From Streptomyces fumanus (GTDB lineage: Bacteria; Actinomycetota; Actinomycetes; Streptomycetales; Streptomycetaceae): 64,000 nucleotides of DNA. Positions 33,050-42,409 of the stretch are shown in pieces; within the stretch, counting starts at the first letter, position 1, and each line of letters opens with the position of its first letter. The position numbers and the translations under genes were made by a program. The notes under the pieces are model-generated. The model did no database searches and was not told the origin of the DNA. It was given only the letters and a program-made list of their open reading frames with translations. The stretch is from contig NZ_BNBI01000012.1 of NCBI RefSeq assembly GCF_014655295.1, positions 186,001-250,000 of the forward strand, written 5' to 3'.

Positions 33050-35283
33050 GCCGGGAGGGCCGCGGCGGGCCGCTGCCAGCCGCGGGAGCCCCGCGCCCGC
33101 AGCCACGCCGTGGTCTCGTCCGGCGGCATCGCCGCCGCGACCAGCCAGCCCTGTACGGCGTCGCAGCCGAGGTCCCGCAGCCGCTCCCACGTCTCGTCGT
33201 CCTCGACGCCCTCGGCGATGACCAGCAGGCCGAGCGAGTGCGCGAGGTCGACCGTGCAGCGCACGATCTCCGCGTCCTCGGTGTCGACGGCCAGCCGCGC
33301 CACGAACGACCGGTCGATCTTCAGCTCGCTCACCGGCAGCTTGCGCAGGTGGACCAGCGAGGAGTACCCGGTGCCGAAGTCGTCCAGGGACATCTTCACC
33401 CCGTGCCCGGTCAGCCCGGCGAGGGTGTCGGCGGCGCGCTGCGGGTCCTCCAGCAGCACATGCTCGGTGATCTCCAACTGGAGCGCCCCCGCCGGGACCC
33501 CGTGCCGGGCCAGCCGGGCGGCGACCAGGCCCGCGAAGCCGGGGGTGTGCACATCGCGCGGCGAGACGTTGACCGCGACCGGCACGAACAGCCCCTGGGA
33601 GCGCCACCGGGCGACCTGGGCCAGCGCGGTGTCCAGCACGTACTCGGTGAGGTGCGGCATGAGTCCGGAGGACTCGGCGATCGCTATGAACTCGTCCGGC
33701 GGCACCCGGCCCCGCTCCGGGTGCACCCAGCGCACCAGCGCCTCCAGGCCCGCGACCTGCCCGTCGAAGCCGACCTTGGGCTGGTAGTGCAGTTCCACCT
33801 CACGGGCGTCCAGCGCGCGGCGCAGGTCGCCGAGGAGGCCGAGGCGGTCCGGGGTGTTGGAGTCCCGCTTGGACTCGTAGACCTCGACGCCCGTGCGGTC
33901 CCGCTTGGCCTGGTACATCGCCACGTCCGCCCGGCGCAGCAGCCCCTCGGCGTCCAGCGCGTGGTCGGGGAAGACGGCGACCCCGGCGCTGGCCTCCAGG
34001 ACGAGGGTGAGCCCGTCCAGGTCGAGCGGGGAGCTGAGCGCGCCGACCAGGCCCCGGGCGACCCGGATCGCGGAGGTGGCGGAGTCGGCGACGGGCAGCA
34101 GGACGGCGAACTCGTCGCCGCCGAGCCGCGCGGCCTCCGCCCCGCGGGGCAGCGCCAGCCGCAGCCGGTCGGCGATCTGGAGCAGCAGCCGGTCGCCGGC
34201 CAGATGCCCCAGGGTGTCGTTGACCGACCGGAACCGGTCGAGGTCGATCAGCATCAGCGCGCTGCGGGCGCCGGCCCGGTCGGCGTCGTCCAGGGCCGTC
34301 CAGATGCGCTCCTGGAGCCACTGCCGGTTGGGCAGTCCGGTCAGCGGGTCGCGCAGTTGTTCCTCGGCGCGGGCGCGGGCGATCCACAGGGTGGAGTCGA
34401 GGGCGATCAGCGGGATGGCGAACAGCGGCAGCAGCACCGGCCGGGCGGCGGCGACCACGCAGACCAGCGGGGCGATGCCGAGCAGCGCGATGGCGACCAG
34501 GCCGTGCCGGGCCAGCGCGGTGCGGGCGACGGTGGGCAGCCCGGGGCGCGGGGAGTGCAGGTACCACAGCAGGGTGCGGGTGACGGCGAGGTAGGCGACG
34601 GCGACCAGGATCACCTTGGGCGCGGCGGACACCGTCCAGGTGGCCGGGTCCCAGGGGGTCTCGACGGAGGGGGCGGAGCCGCAGGCGTCCAGCAGGGCGG
34701 CGCCGGCGGCGATGCCGAGGATGTCGACCGCGCCGTGCAGCACGCCCTGGCGCCAGCGGCCCCGGCGGGCGATGCCGACCAGGACGACGACGGTGAGGCT
34801 GACCAGGCCGGCCGGGACCCAGCCGTACAGCAGCAGCACGGCCAGGGTGAGGGCGGCGCCGGAGCCGGTGCCGCCCCACCAGCGGGCGCGGCCGAGCATC
34901 ACGAGGTGGCCGACGACGATGCCGCTGAGCACCGCCAGCGCCCAGCCCGCGGTGCCGGCCGGGAAGAGGGCGTGGCCGTCGGTGTACGCCCGGTAGAACC
35001 CGGCGCCCAGGACGAACCCGGCGGCCGCGACGACCGCCGCGGGCAACGCGGGCCAGGACAGGTGCCGTTCGGCGTCGGTGTCGGTGCCGGGCAGGCCGTG
35101 CGTGCCCCCGGCGGCCGGCCGGTCGGCGCCGCGCCCGGTCGGCGTGCTCCCCGGTGCGGCGCCGCTCGCCCGGTCGCCGACACCCTCCGAAGGCCCTCCG
35201 GTCCAGCAACTGTCGCGCACGGCGTCGACCAGTCGACGCATGCGCAGCCGTGAGCCCGGAGCGGCGCTCTCGGTCGGTTCCAT
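33031..35283 (-). CDS. rmdB: Membrane GGDEF-EAL c-di-GMP protein, RmdB-like
   Basis: 750 aa from the ATG at 35283 (GAGGGACGGG upstream). After a cytoplasmic N-terminus come seven or so membrane segments (about residues 85-310), a GGDEF domain with RLGGDEFAVLL near 388, and an EAL domain with AGLEALVRWVHPERG near 510, LEITEHVLLED, LDDFGTGYSSLVHL and ELKIDRSFV. Both catalytic signatures are intact. Position between ligA and the gat operon is that of rmdB in S. coelicolor, a c-di-GMP phosphodiesterase affecting development; the symbol rests on that synteny. Its 3' end lies in the 26-bp repeat array. Confidence 0.9.
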   Translation of the reverse strand: MEPTESAAPGSRLRMRRLVDAVRDSCWTGGPSEGVGDRASGAAPGSTPTGRGADRPAAGGTHGLPGTDTDAERHLSWPALPAAVVAAAGFVLGAGFYRAYTDGHALFPAGTAGWALAVLSGIVVGHLVMLGRARWWGGTGSGAALTLAVLLLYGWVPAGLVSLTVVVLVGIARRGRWRQGVLHGAVDILGIAAGAALLDACGSAPSVETPWDPATWTVSAAPKVILVAVAYLAVTRTLLWYLHSPRPGLPTVARTALARHGLVAIALLGIAPLVCVVAAARPVLLPLFAIPLIALDSTLWIARARAEEQLRDPLTGLPNRQWLQERIWTALDDADRAGARSALMLIDLDRFRSVNDTLGHLAGDRLLLQIADRLRLALPRGAEAARLGGDEFAVLLPVADSATSAIRVARGLVGALSSPLDLDGLTLVLEASAGVAVFPDHALDAEGLLRRADVAMYQAKRDRTGVEVYESKRDSNTPDRLGLLGDLRRALDAREVELHYQPKVGFDGQVAGLEALVRWVHPERGRVPPDEFIAIAESSGLMPHLTEYVLDTALAQVARWRSQGLFVPVAVNVSPRDVHTPGFAGLVAARLARHGVPAGALQLEITEHVLLEDPQRAADTLAGLTGHGVKMSLDDFGTGYSSLVHLRKLPVSELKIDRSFVARLAVDTEDAEIVRCTVDLAHSLGLLVIAEGVEDDETWERLRDLGCDAVQGWLVAAAMPPDETTAWLRARGSRGWQRPAAALPAAATED

Positions 35284-35510
35284 TCCCGTCCCTCTCACAG
35301 CCGGCGGTGCCCACGCCACGCGGCCCGATGCCCGACAGCCATCGACGGCTCCGCGTTGAAGAATCCGTCCCCCCGCCCGCTGGGAGCACGGGGATGCCCC
35401 GACCGCAGATGGGCACGGCAGGCGCACATCTCAACAGTAGGCCGCGGAAGGCTTCCACGGGCACCGGTCGTCGACGGTCGCCCGAATGCGACCCAGCCAC
35501 CCGTATGCAA

Positions 35511-35539
35511 CTGATATGCGCCGAACGGGTGCCCTTCAA
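35511..35539 (-). promoter_or_regulatory. Possible rmdB promoter
   Basis: On the minus strand TTGAAG (35534-35539) and TATCAG (35511-35516) are 17 bp apart, a plausible housekeeping promoter, leaving a leader of about 220 nt before rmdB. The whole 35284-35564 spacer holds no other recognisable element. Confidence 0.3.
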
Positions 35540-35564
35540 CCGCTATTACAGGGCTGTTCCTTGA

Positions 35565-37760
35565 CTATTCTTCGGGCGAAAGCGCGGCGCCGGCCGCCGC
35601 GTCGGGTCCCTGTTCGAGCAAAAGGTCGAATCCGTCCTCGTCCAGAACCGGAACCTTCAGTTGCATCGCCTTGTCGTACTTGGAACCGGGGTTGTCCCCC
35701 ACGACGACGAACGAGGTCTTCTTCGACACCGAACCGGTCACCTTGGCGCCGCGGCTCTGCAGGGCCTCCTTGGCGTCGTCCCGGGTGTAGCGCTCCAGCG
35801 TTCCGGTCACCACGACGGTGAGCCCTTCCAGGGGAAGCGGGCCCTCGTCCTCGCCGGTGGACTGCTCCTCCAGGGGGACGCCGGCCGCCTTCCACTTGCG
35901 GACGATCTCGCGGTGCCACTCCTCGGCGAACCACTCCTTGAGGGAGGCGGCGATGATCGGGCCGACCCCGTCGGTGTTGGCCAGTTCCTCTTCGGACGCC
36001 TGCTCGATTCTGTCGACGGAGCGGAACTGGCGGGCGAGTTCCCGCGCGGCGACGGGTCCGACGTGCCGGATGGAGAGTCCGTTGAGGAACCGGGCGAGCG
36101 GGCGGCTCTTGGCCTCCTCGATGTTCCGCAGCAGGGCGAGGGTGTTCTTCTTGGGTTCGCCCTTCTGGTTGGCGAAGACGGTGACGATCTTCTCCTCGCC
36201 GGTCTTCGGGTCGCGCTTGGGCAGACCGCTGTCCGGGTCGAGGACGTACGCCTTGATGGGGAGCAGCTTCTCCACGGTGAGGTCGAACAGGTCGCCCTCG
36301 TCGACCAGCGGCGGGTCGGAGGGCTCCAGCGGCCGGGTCAGGGCCGCCGCGGCGACGTCCCCGAAGTGCTCGATGTCCAGGCACTCGCGGCCGGCGAGGT
36401 AGGACACCCGGCCGCGCAACTGGGCCGGGCATCTCCGGGCGTTGGGACAGCGCAGGTCGATGTCGCCCTCCTTCATCGGGCGCAGCGGCGTCCCGCACTC
36501 CGGGCACTCGGCCGGCATCACGAACTCCCGCTCGCTGCCGTCCCGCAGGTCGGCGACCGGGCCGAGGATCTCCGGGATGACGTCCCCGGCCTTGCGCAGC
36601 ACCACGGTGTCGCCGATGAGGACGCCCTTGGCCTTGACCACCTCCTGGTTGTGCAGGGTGGCGAACTCCACCTCGCTGCCGGCCACGGTGACCGGCTCGA
36701 CCTGCGCGTACGGCGTGACCCGGCCGGTGCGGCCGACGCCGACCTTGATGTCGATGAGCTTGGTGTTGACCTCTTCGGGCGCGTACTTGTAGGCGATGGC
36801 CCAGCGGGGCGCGCGGGCGGTGGAGCCGAGCCGGCCCTGCAGGCGGATCTCGTCGAGCTTGACGACGACGCCGTCGATCTCGTGCTCCACCGAGTGGCGG
36901 TGCTCGCCGTAGTGGGCGATGAACGCGCGGACGCCCGCGAGGTCGTCGACCACCCGGTTGTGCGGGGAGGTGGGCAGGCCCCAGGTCTTGAGCAGGTCGT
37001 ACGCCTGGGAGAGGCGGGTCATGCCCGTGTAGCCCTCCAGCGCGCCGATGCCGTGGACGACCATGTGCAGCGGGCGGGTGGCGGTGACCCGGGGGTCCTT
37101 CTGGCGCAGCGAACCGGCCGCCGCGTTGCGCGGGTTGGCGAACGGCTTGTCGCCGGCCTCGGTCAGCCGCTTGTTCAGCTCGTCGAACTTCTCCATCGGG
37201 AAGTAGACCTCGCCGCGGATCTCCACCAGGTCGGGGACCCGCTCGCCGGTGAGGCGGTCGGGGATCTCGGCGATGGTGCGCACGTTGGGCGTGATGTCCT
37301 CGCCGGTGCGGCCGTCGCCGCGGGTGGCGGCGCGGACCAGCCGACCGTGCTCGTAGGTGAGGTTGACGGCGAGGCCGTCCACCTTCAGCTCGCACAGGAA
37401 GTGGAACTCCTGCTCGCCCAGCTCCTTGTGGATGCGCTCCACCCAGGCGGCCAGCTCGTCGTCGTTGAACGTGTTGTCCAGGGAGAGCATCCGGGAGCGG
37501 TGCTCGACGGCCGTGAACTCCGTCTCGTAGGAGCCGGCGACCTTCTGGGTCGGCGAGTCCGGGGTGCGCAGCGGCGGGTACTCCTCCTCCAGCGCCTCCA
37601 GGGAGCGCAGCAGCCGGTCGAAGTCCGCGTCGCTGATGACGGGGGCGTCCTTCACGTAGTACCGGAAGCGGTGCTCCTCGATCTGCTCGGCGAGCCGTAC
37701 GTGCTTCTCCCGTGCCTCGGCGGGCACGCTCGTCGTCTCCGCTTGCTTGTCGCCGGCCAC
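35565..37760 (-). CDS. ligA: NAD-dependent DNA ligase
   Basis: 731 aa, starting with GTG at 37760. Domains in order: Ia and adenylation with the nucleophile lysine in CELKVDGLAVNLTY, OB fold, a Cys4 zinc finger (CPECGTPL ... LRCPNARRCPAQ), helix-hairpin-helix repeats, and a C-terminal BRCT domain (LTVVVTGTLERYTRDDAKEA). It seals nicks during replication and repair. It lies 16 nt downstream of the MetE-like gene and may be cotranscribed with it. Confidence 0.97.
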   Translation of the reverse strand: MAGDKQAETTSVPAEAREKHVRLAEQIEEHRFRYYVKDAPVISDADFDRLLRSLEALEEEYPPLRTPDSPTQKVAGSYETEFTAVEHRSRMLSLDNTFNDDELAAWVERIHKELGEQEFHFLCELKVDGLAVNLTYEHGRLVRAATRGDGRTGEDITPNVRTIAEIPDRLTGERVPDLVEIRGEVYFPMEKFDELNKRLTEAGDKPFANPRNAAAGSLRQKDPRVTATRPLHMVVHGIGALEGYTGMTRLSQAYDLLKTWGLPTSPHNRVVDDLAGVRAFIAHYGEHRHSVEHEIDGVVVKLDEIRLQGRLGSTARAPRWAIAYKYAPEEVNTKLIDIKVGVGRTGRVTPYAQVEPVTVAGSEVEFATLHNQEVVKAKGVLIGDTVVLRKAGDVIPEILGPVADLRDGSEREFVMPAECPECGTPLRPMKEGDIDLRCPNARRCPAQLRGRVSYLAGRECLDIEHFGDVAAAALTRPLEPSDPPLVDEGDLFDLTVEKLLPIKAYVLDPDSGLPKRDPKTGEEKIVTVFANQKGEPKKNTLALLRNIEEAKSRPLARFLNGLSIRHVGPVAARELARQFRSVDRIEQASEEELANTDGVGPIIAASLKEWFAEEWHREIVRKWKAAGVPLEEQSTGEDEGPLPLEGLTVVVTGTLERYTRDDAKEALQSRGAKVTGSVSKKTSFVVVGDNPGSKYDKAMQLKVPVLDEDGFDLLLEQGPDAAAGAALSPEE

Positions 37761-37776
37761 CGTGTATGTCCTCCCG

Positions 37777-38784
37777 TTACTCTGGGTTGTCCGCGAGGGA
37801 TCTCGCCGCCCGGACGCAGTGGGCGAGCGCCCGCCGCGCGTACTCGGGGGACGCGCCCGCGAGTCCGCACGCCGGAGTCACCGTGACCGCCTCCGCGAGA
37901 AGCCCCGGATGCAGCCCCAGCCTGCGCCACAGCGTTCTGACACCCATGACGCTACCGGCAGGGTCTGACAATGGGCCGTCGGCGGTCGGCACGACACCGG
38001 CGAACAGCCGGGTGCCGCCCTCCACGGCTTCCCCGATCACCTCGTCGTCACGCTCCGTGAGAAGGGAGAAGTCGAACGAGATGCCGTGCGCCCCGGCCCG
38101 GCGCAGCAGGGCGAAGGGGACGTCCGGCGCGCAGGAGTGGACGACGGCCGGGCCGCCGCCGTGCGCCCCCAGGACGTCCCGGAGGGTGGCCTCGACGACC
38201 TGCCGGTCGACCGCGCGGTGGGTGCGGTAGCCGCTGGCGGTACGGACCTGCCCGCGCAGCACGGCGGTCAGGGACGGCTCGTCGAGCTGAAGCACGGGGG
38301 TGGCGCCGGGCACCCGGCGGGAAATCTCGGCGAGGTGCAGGCGCAGGCCCTCGGCGAGGGAGGCGGCGAGGTCGCGGACGGCCCCGGCGTCGGAGAGGAC
38401 GGCCTCGCCGCTGCGCAGCTCCAGCGCGGCGGCGAGCGTCCAGGGGCCGACGGCCTGCACCTTCAGCGGCCCGGTGTAGCCCTGGGTGAACTCCTCCAGG
38501 GCGTCGAGGTCCTGCCGGAGCCAGGCCCGGGCCCGCCGGGTGTCGCGGCCCGGCCGGTCGCCGAGCCGCCAGCCGCTGGGCTCCACGCGCGCGTACAGCT
38601 CGACGAGCATCCCGGCGGTCCGCCCGATCATGTCGGCGCCGGGGCCGCGGGCGGGCAGCTCGGGCAGGTACGGGAAGTCCTCGAAGGTGCCGGTGACGGC
38701 CTTGACGGCCTCCCGGGCGTCCTGGCCCGGCAGGGACCCGACGCCGGTGGCGGCACCGAACCTGGTCTCGCTGTTTTCGCTCAC
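37777..38784 (-). CDS. Cobalamin-independent methionine synthase-like protein (MetE C-terminal domain only)
   Basis: 335 aa, only the catalytic barrel of MetE. It begins with TGVGSLPGQDAREAV, has PVLQLDEPSLTAVLRG, and retains likely zinc ligands in VVHSCAP (His, Cys) and VTPACGL (Cys). Full MetE is about twice as long, so this belongs to the short-chain group sometimes called core-MetE or UROD/MetE-like, whose methyl donor in actinomycetes is uncertain. It ends 16 nt before ligA on the same strand. Confidence 0.85.
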   Translation of the reverse strand: MSENSETRFGAATGVGSLPGQDAREAVKAVTGTFEDFPYLPELPARGPGADMIGRTAGMLVELYARVEPSGWRLGDRPGRDTRRARAWLRQDLDALEEFTQGYTGPLKVQAVGPWTLAAALELRSGEAVLSDAGAVRDLAASLAEGLRLHLAEISRRVPGATPVLQLDEPSLTAVLRGQVRTASGYRTHRAVDRQVVEATLRDVLGAHGGGPAVVHSCAPDVPFALLRRAGAHGISFDFSLLTERDDEVIGEAVEGGTRLFAGVVPTADGPLSDPAGSVMGVRTLWRRLGLHPGLLAEAVTVTPACGLAGASPEYARRALAHCVRAARSLADNPE

Positions 38785-38815
38785 CGGAGCAGCCTACGGA
38801 ACGGGTCCGCGGCGC

Positions 38816-39505
38816 TCACCGCCCAGGGCGCACCGTCAGGTCGTTGACCTCGGCGTCCCGGGGCAGGTCCAGGGCCATCAGAATCGCCGTGGCGACCGAC
38901 TCGGGGTCGATCCACCGGGAGGCGTCGTACTCCTTGCCCTCCTGCTGGTGCACCTTGGCCTGCATGGGGCTGGCGGTGCGGCCGGGGTAGACGGAGGTGA
39001 CCCGGACGCCGTTGCCGTGCTCCTCGTGGCGCAGGGAGTCGGCGAGCGCCTTCAGGCCGTGCTTGGAGGCGGCGTACGCGGCCCACTCGGCGTGCGCGGC
39101 CAGTCCGGAGCCGGAGTTGACGAAGATCACGTGACCCTGGGCGGCGCGGAGCTGGGGCAGCAGCAGCCGGGTCAGCTCGGCGGGCGCGATCAGGTTGACG
39201 TTGAGCTGGTGGCGCCAGGTCTTCGGGGTCAGCTCGCCGACCGGGCCGAGGTCGACGACGCCGGCGATGTGCAGCAGGGAGTCCACCCGGTCCGGCGGGC
39301 TCTGGTGGGACAGCGCCCAGGACAGCTTGTCGGGGTCGGCGAGGTCGCCGACGAGGGTGCGGGCGCCGGAGAAGGCGGCCGCCAGTTCCTTGGCGCGGCC
39401 CGCGTCGCGGGCGTGCAGCACGAGGTCGTCCCCGCGCGCGTGCAGGCGGCGGGCGACGGCGGCGCCGATGCCGGAGCCGGCGCCGGTGATCACATGGGTA
39501 GCCAT
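38816..39505 (-). CDS. Short-chain dehydrogenase/reductase (SDR) family oxidoreductase
   Basis: 229 aa from ATG 39505 (ATG 39514 is also possible). It has ITGAGSGIGAAVARRL for cofactor binding, DLADP after strand 3, the NNAG-equivalent IAGVVDLG, catalytic Ser in NSGSGLAA and YAASK. It is a classical SDR using NAD(P)H; the substrate is unknown. It is 31 nt upstream of the MetE-like gene and may head that operon. Confidence 0.9.
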   Translation of the reverse strand: MATHVITGAGSGIGAAVARRLHARGDDLVLHARDAGRAKELAAAFSGARTLVGDLADPDKLSWALSHQSPPDRVDSLLHIAGVVDLGPVGELTPKTWRHQLNVNLIAPAELTRLLLPQLRAAQGHVIFVNSGSGLAAHAEWAAYAASKHGLKALADSLRHEEHGNGVRVTSVYPGRTASPMQAKVHQQEGKEYDASRWIDPESVATAILMALDLPRDAEVNDLTVRPGR

Positions 39506-39531
39506 GCCCGCCATGCTCGCATCACCGCCGG

Positions 39532-40071
39532 TCAGACGATGCCCTGGCTCTCCTCCAGGTAGGCCAGCGCCCCGACCGGCTCCTCGGCGAAGAACACCAG
39601 CTCGGTCAGCGGGCGGGGCAGGAAGCCCTCGTCCTCCATGCGGCGGAACTGCTCCTTGAGGCCGTCGTAGAAGCCCGCGGTGTTGAGCAGCACGACCGGC
39701 TTGTCGGTGTGGCCGTGCTTCTTCAGCTCCAGGATCTCGGTGGCCTCGTCGAGCGTGCCGGTGCCGCCCACCATGATCACGACGGCGTCGGCGTGCTGGA
39801 GGAGCAGCCGCTTGCGCTCGGCCAGGTCGGGGGCGATCACCATCTGCTCGACGCCCTTGCGGGCCCGGTCGGCCAGGAACTCCACGGAGACGCCCAGGAG
39901 CCGTCCTCCGGCCTCCTGCACGCCGTCGGCGACCACCTTCATCAGACCGACGTCCGAACCGCCCCAGACGAGCGTGTGGCCGCCCCTGCCGAGCAGTTCG
40001 GCGAACTCCCGGGCGGGGCGCGTGTAGCGCTCGTCGAGGTCGGCGGCGGAGAGGAAGACGCAGATGTTCAT
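39532..40071 (-). CDS. LOG-family (TIGR00730) nucleotide-binding protein
   Basis: 179 aa. It has the Rossmann-like Lysine-decarboxylase/LOG fold with VWGGSDVGLMKVVADGV and VGGTGTLDEATE; the usual PGGxGTxxE is VGGTGTLDE here, keeping the catalytic glycines and glutamate. LOG enzymes cleave cytokinin riboside monophosphates or related nucleotides; the bacterial substrate is not settled. It is 26 nt upstream of the SDR gene and divergent from the DUF427 gene. Confidence 0.88.
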   Translation of the reverse strand: MNICVFLSAADLDERYTRPAREFAELLGRGGHTLVWGGSDVGLMKVVADGVQEAGGRLLGVSVEFLADRARKGVEQMVIAPDLAERKRLLLQHADAVVIMVGGTGTLDEATEILELKKHGHTDKPVVLLNTAGFYDGLKEQFRRMEDEGFLPRPLTELVFFAEEPVGALAYLEESQGIV

Positions 40072-40171
40072 GGCTCCCACCGTACGGGCAGGCCCGGCGG
40101 GGAAGAACGCCGGTTCGGCGGGCGCTGCAGTGGAGAACCGGCAGAGAACAGCGCCGACCCAGGAGGCGATC

Positions 40172-40492
40172 GTGACACTGCACCGGATCACCGTCGAGCC
40201 CAGCGACCGGCACGTGCGCGTGCGGCACGGCGACCAGACGCTGGCGGAGAGCGACGAGGCCCTGCTGCTGCGGGAGACCGGCTGCCCCGACCGGTACTAC
40301 ATCCCGCCCAAGGACGTCCGCACCGACCTGCTCGCCCCGTCCGCCACCACCACCCACTGCCCGTACAAGGGCGACGCGTCCTACTGGTCGCTGCCGGACG
40401 CGGCGGACGCGGTGTGGGCGTACCCGGACCCCAAGCCGGAGGTCCGGGAGATCAAGGACCACCTGTGCTTCTACGAGGTGGAGGTCTCCTGA
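40172..40492 (+). CDS. DUF427 domain protein
   Basis: 106 aa from the GTG at 40172, chosen because AGGAGG lies 5 nt upstream. The whole protein is one DUF427 domain with YYIPPKDVR, THCPYKGDASYWSL and AWAYPDPKPE-like VWAYPDPKPEVREIKDHLCF in its C-terminal part. The fold is small and all-beta; the biochemical role is unknown. It converges with mnmA, 9 nt away, without a visible terminator. Confidence 0.9.
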   Translation: MTLHRITVEPSDRHVRVRHGDQTLAESDEALLLRETGCPDRYYIPPKDVRTDLLAPSATTTHCPYKGDASYWSLPDAADAVWAYPDPKPEVREIKDHLCFYEVEVS

Positions 40493-40501
40493 CCGGGCGG
40501 G

Positions 40502-41632
40502 TCAGACCGCCCCGGCCGTCACCCGCACGGTCGAGGCGATCGTCGCCGAGCCCACCACGCGCGTGCCGTCGTACAGCACGATCGCCTGGCCGGGGGCGAC
40601 GCCGCGGACCGGCTCGGCGAAGGTGACCTCCAGGTGGCCGTCGACCAGCTCGGCGGTCACCTCGGTCTCCTCGCCGTGGGCGCGCAACTGGGCGGTGTAG
40701 GTGCCGGGGCCGGCCGGGGCGGTGCCGCACCAGCGGGGCCTGACCGCGGTCAGGGCGGTGACGTCCAGGGCGTCCGCGGGGCCGACGGTCACCGTGTTGG
40801 TCACCGGGGAGATGTCCAGGACGTAGCGCGGCTTGCCGTCGGGGGCGGGGGTGCCGATGCGCAGGCCCTTGCGCTGGCCGATGGTGAAGCCGTACGCGCC
40901 CTCGTGGGTGCCGAGCCGGTTGCCGGACTCGTCGACGATGTCGCCCTCGGCCTTGCCGAGCCGCTTGGCCAGGAAGCCCTGGGTGTCGCCGTCGGCGATG
41001 AAGCAGATGTCGTGCGAGTCGGGCTTCTTGGCGACGGCGAGGCCGCGCCGCTCGGCCTCCGCGCGGATCTCGTCCTTGGTGGTGACGGTGTCGCCGAGCG
41101 GGAACAGGGCGTGGGCGAGCTGCCGGTCGTCCAGGACGCCGAGCACGTACGACTGGTCCTTGGCCAGGTCGGAGGCGCGGTGCAGCTCACGGGTGCCGTC
41201 CTCGCGGACCAGCACCTTGGCGTAGTGGCCGGTGCACACCGCGTCGAAGCCCAGGGCGAGGGCCTTGTCGAGCAGCGCGGCGAACTTGATCTTCTCGTTG
41301 CAGCGCAGGCACGGGTTGGGGGTGCGGCCCGCCTGGTACTCGGCGACGAAGTCCTCCACCACGTCCTCGCGGAAGCGGTCGGCGAGGTCCCAGACGTAGA
41401 ACGGGATGCCGATGACGTCCGCCGCGCGGCGGGCATCACGCGAGTCCTCGATGGTGCAGCAGCCCCGCGCGCCCGTGCGGAACGATTGCGGGTTGGCGGA
41501 GAGCGCGAGGTGGACGCCGGTGACGTCGTGTCCGGCCTCGGCCGCGCGGGCGGCGGCGACGGCGGAGTCGACGCCGCCCGACATGGCGGCGAGGACGCGG
41601 AGGGGGCGGGTGCGCTGCGAGGTGTCAGTCAT
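40502..41632 (-). CDS. mnmA: tRNA-specific 2-thiouridylase
   Basis: 376 aa from the ATG at 41632. It has the PP-loop SGGVDS (18-23), the nucleophile cysteine in CLRCNEKIKF (Cys111) and the persulfide cysteine in SHDICFIADG (Cys210), then GQRKGLRIG and the C-terminal beta-barrel. It thiolates U34 of tRNA for Lys, Glu and Gln, using sulfur from a cysteine desulfurase, which is encoded nearby at 42410-43573. The amidase gene lies between them on the other strand. Confidence 0.96.
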   Translation of the reverse strand: MTDTSQRTRPLRVLAAMSGGVDSAVAAARAAEAGHDVTGVHLALSANPQSFRTGARGCCTIEDSRDARRAADVIGIPFYVWDLADRFREDVVEDFVAEYQAGRTPNPCLRCNEKIKFAALLDKALALGFDAVCTGHYAKVLVREDGTRELHRASDLAKDQSYVLGVLDDRQLAHALFPLGDTVTTKDEIRAEAERRGLAVAKKPDSHDICFIADGDTQGFLAKRLGKAEGDIVDESGNRLGTHEGAYGFTIGQRKGLRIGTPAPDGKPRYVLDISPVTNTVTVGPADALDVTALTAVRPRWCGTAPAGPGTYTAQLRAHGEETEVTAELVDGHLEVTFAEPVRGVAPGQAIVLYDGTRVVGSATIASTVRVTAGAV

Positions 41633-41692
41633 AACCCCTCCAGGGTACGGGTGGCCGGGAACCAGGATCGGCGCGCGAGCGTTCTGGATCAC

Positions 41693-42406
41693 ATGGAGGC
41701 GAACGGCCGATCCGCGAGCGGATCCAAGGACGGCGACCGGCGCATCGGCCGGCGCGCGCTGATCGTCGGCAGCGCCGCGGCGGCCGTCGGCACCGCCGTG
41801 CTGGCCCGGGACGAGCTGGGCCGCCTGTGGTGGCGCACCCCGGGCATCGACCGGCCCCGCGAGGAGGGCGCGGTCGACTACCGGGGCGCCCGCTGGGTGG
41901 CGGCCTCGGAGGCGAACTGGCGGCGCGCGGACCGGCCCGAGGACTACGGCATCGACATGGTGATCGTCCATGTCACCCAGGGCAGCTTCGCCAGCGCGGT
42001 CAAGGCGTTCCAGGACCCGGGCCACCAGGCCGCCGCGCACTACATCGTGGGGCAGGACGGCCGCGTCACGCAGATGATCCGCGAGCTGGACGTCGCCTAC
42101 CACGCGGGCAACCGCGCGTACAACGAACGCAGTGTCGGCATCGAGCACGAGGGCTTCGTGGACCGCCCGCAGGACTTCACGGACGCGATGTACGCGGCCT
42201 CCGCGCGCCTCACGGCGGGCATCTGCGCGCGCTACGAGATACCCGTCGACCGCGAGCACATCATCGGCCACGTGGAGGTGCCGGGGACCGACCACACCGA
42301 CCCGGGCCCGTACTGGGACTGGCCCCGCTACCTGAGGCTGGTCCGCCGGGCGGCGACCGCCGGGGCCACCGCCACGCCGAGCCCCTCGGCCCGGAGCAGC
42401 ACCTAG
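41693..42406 (+). CDS. N-acetylmuramoyl-L-alanine amidase, Tat-exported
   Basis: 237 aa from ATG 41693. The N-terminus has a twin-arginine motif (GRRALIVGSAAAAVGTAVLA), so it is probably exported folded by Tat. The catalytic Amidase_2 domain spans about 85-215 with the zinc ligands in IVHVTQGS and IGHVEVPGTDHTDPG and the core NERSVGIEHEGF. It cleaves the muramic acid-alanine bond of peptidoglycan. It is divergent from mnmA by 60 nt and converges with the cysteine desulfurase gene by 3 nt. Confidence 0.92.
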   Translation: MEANGRSASGSKDGDRRIGRRALIVGSAAAAVGTAVLARDELGRLWWRTPGIDRPREEGAVDYRGARWVAASEANWRRADRPEDYGIDMVIVHVTQGSFASAVKAFQDPGHQAAAHYIVGQDGRVTQMIRELDVAYHAGNRAYNERSVGIEHEGFVDRPQDFTDAMYAASARLTAGICARYEIPVDREHIIGHVEVPGTDHTDPGPYWDWPRYLRLVRRAATAGATATPSPSARSST

Positions 42407-42409
42407 CGC

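Noticed and set aside
32186..33787. 533-aa plus-strand reading frame across the repeat array
   Set aside because: It crosses the tetR gene, the repeat and rmdB in the wrong frame; the Pro/Arg/Ala-rich sequence is produced by the 26-bp unit.
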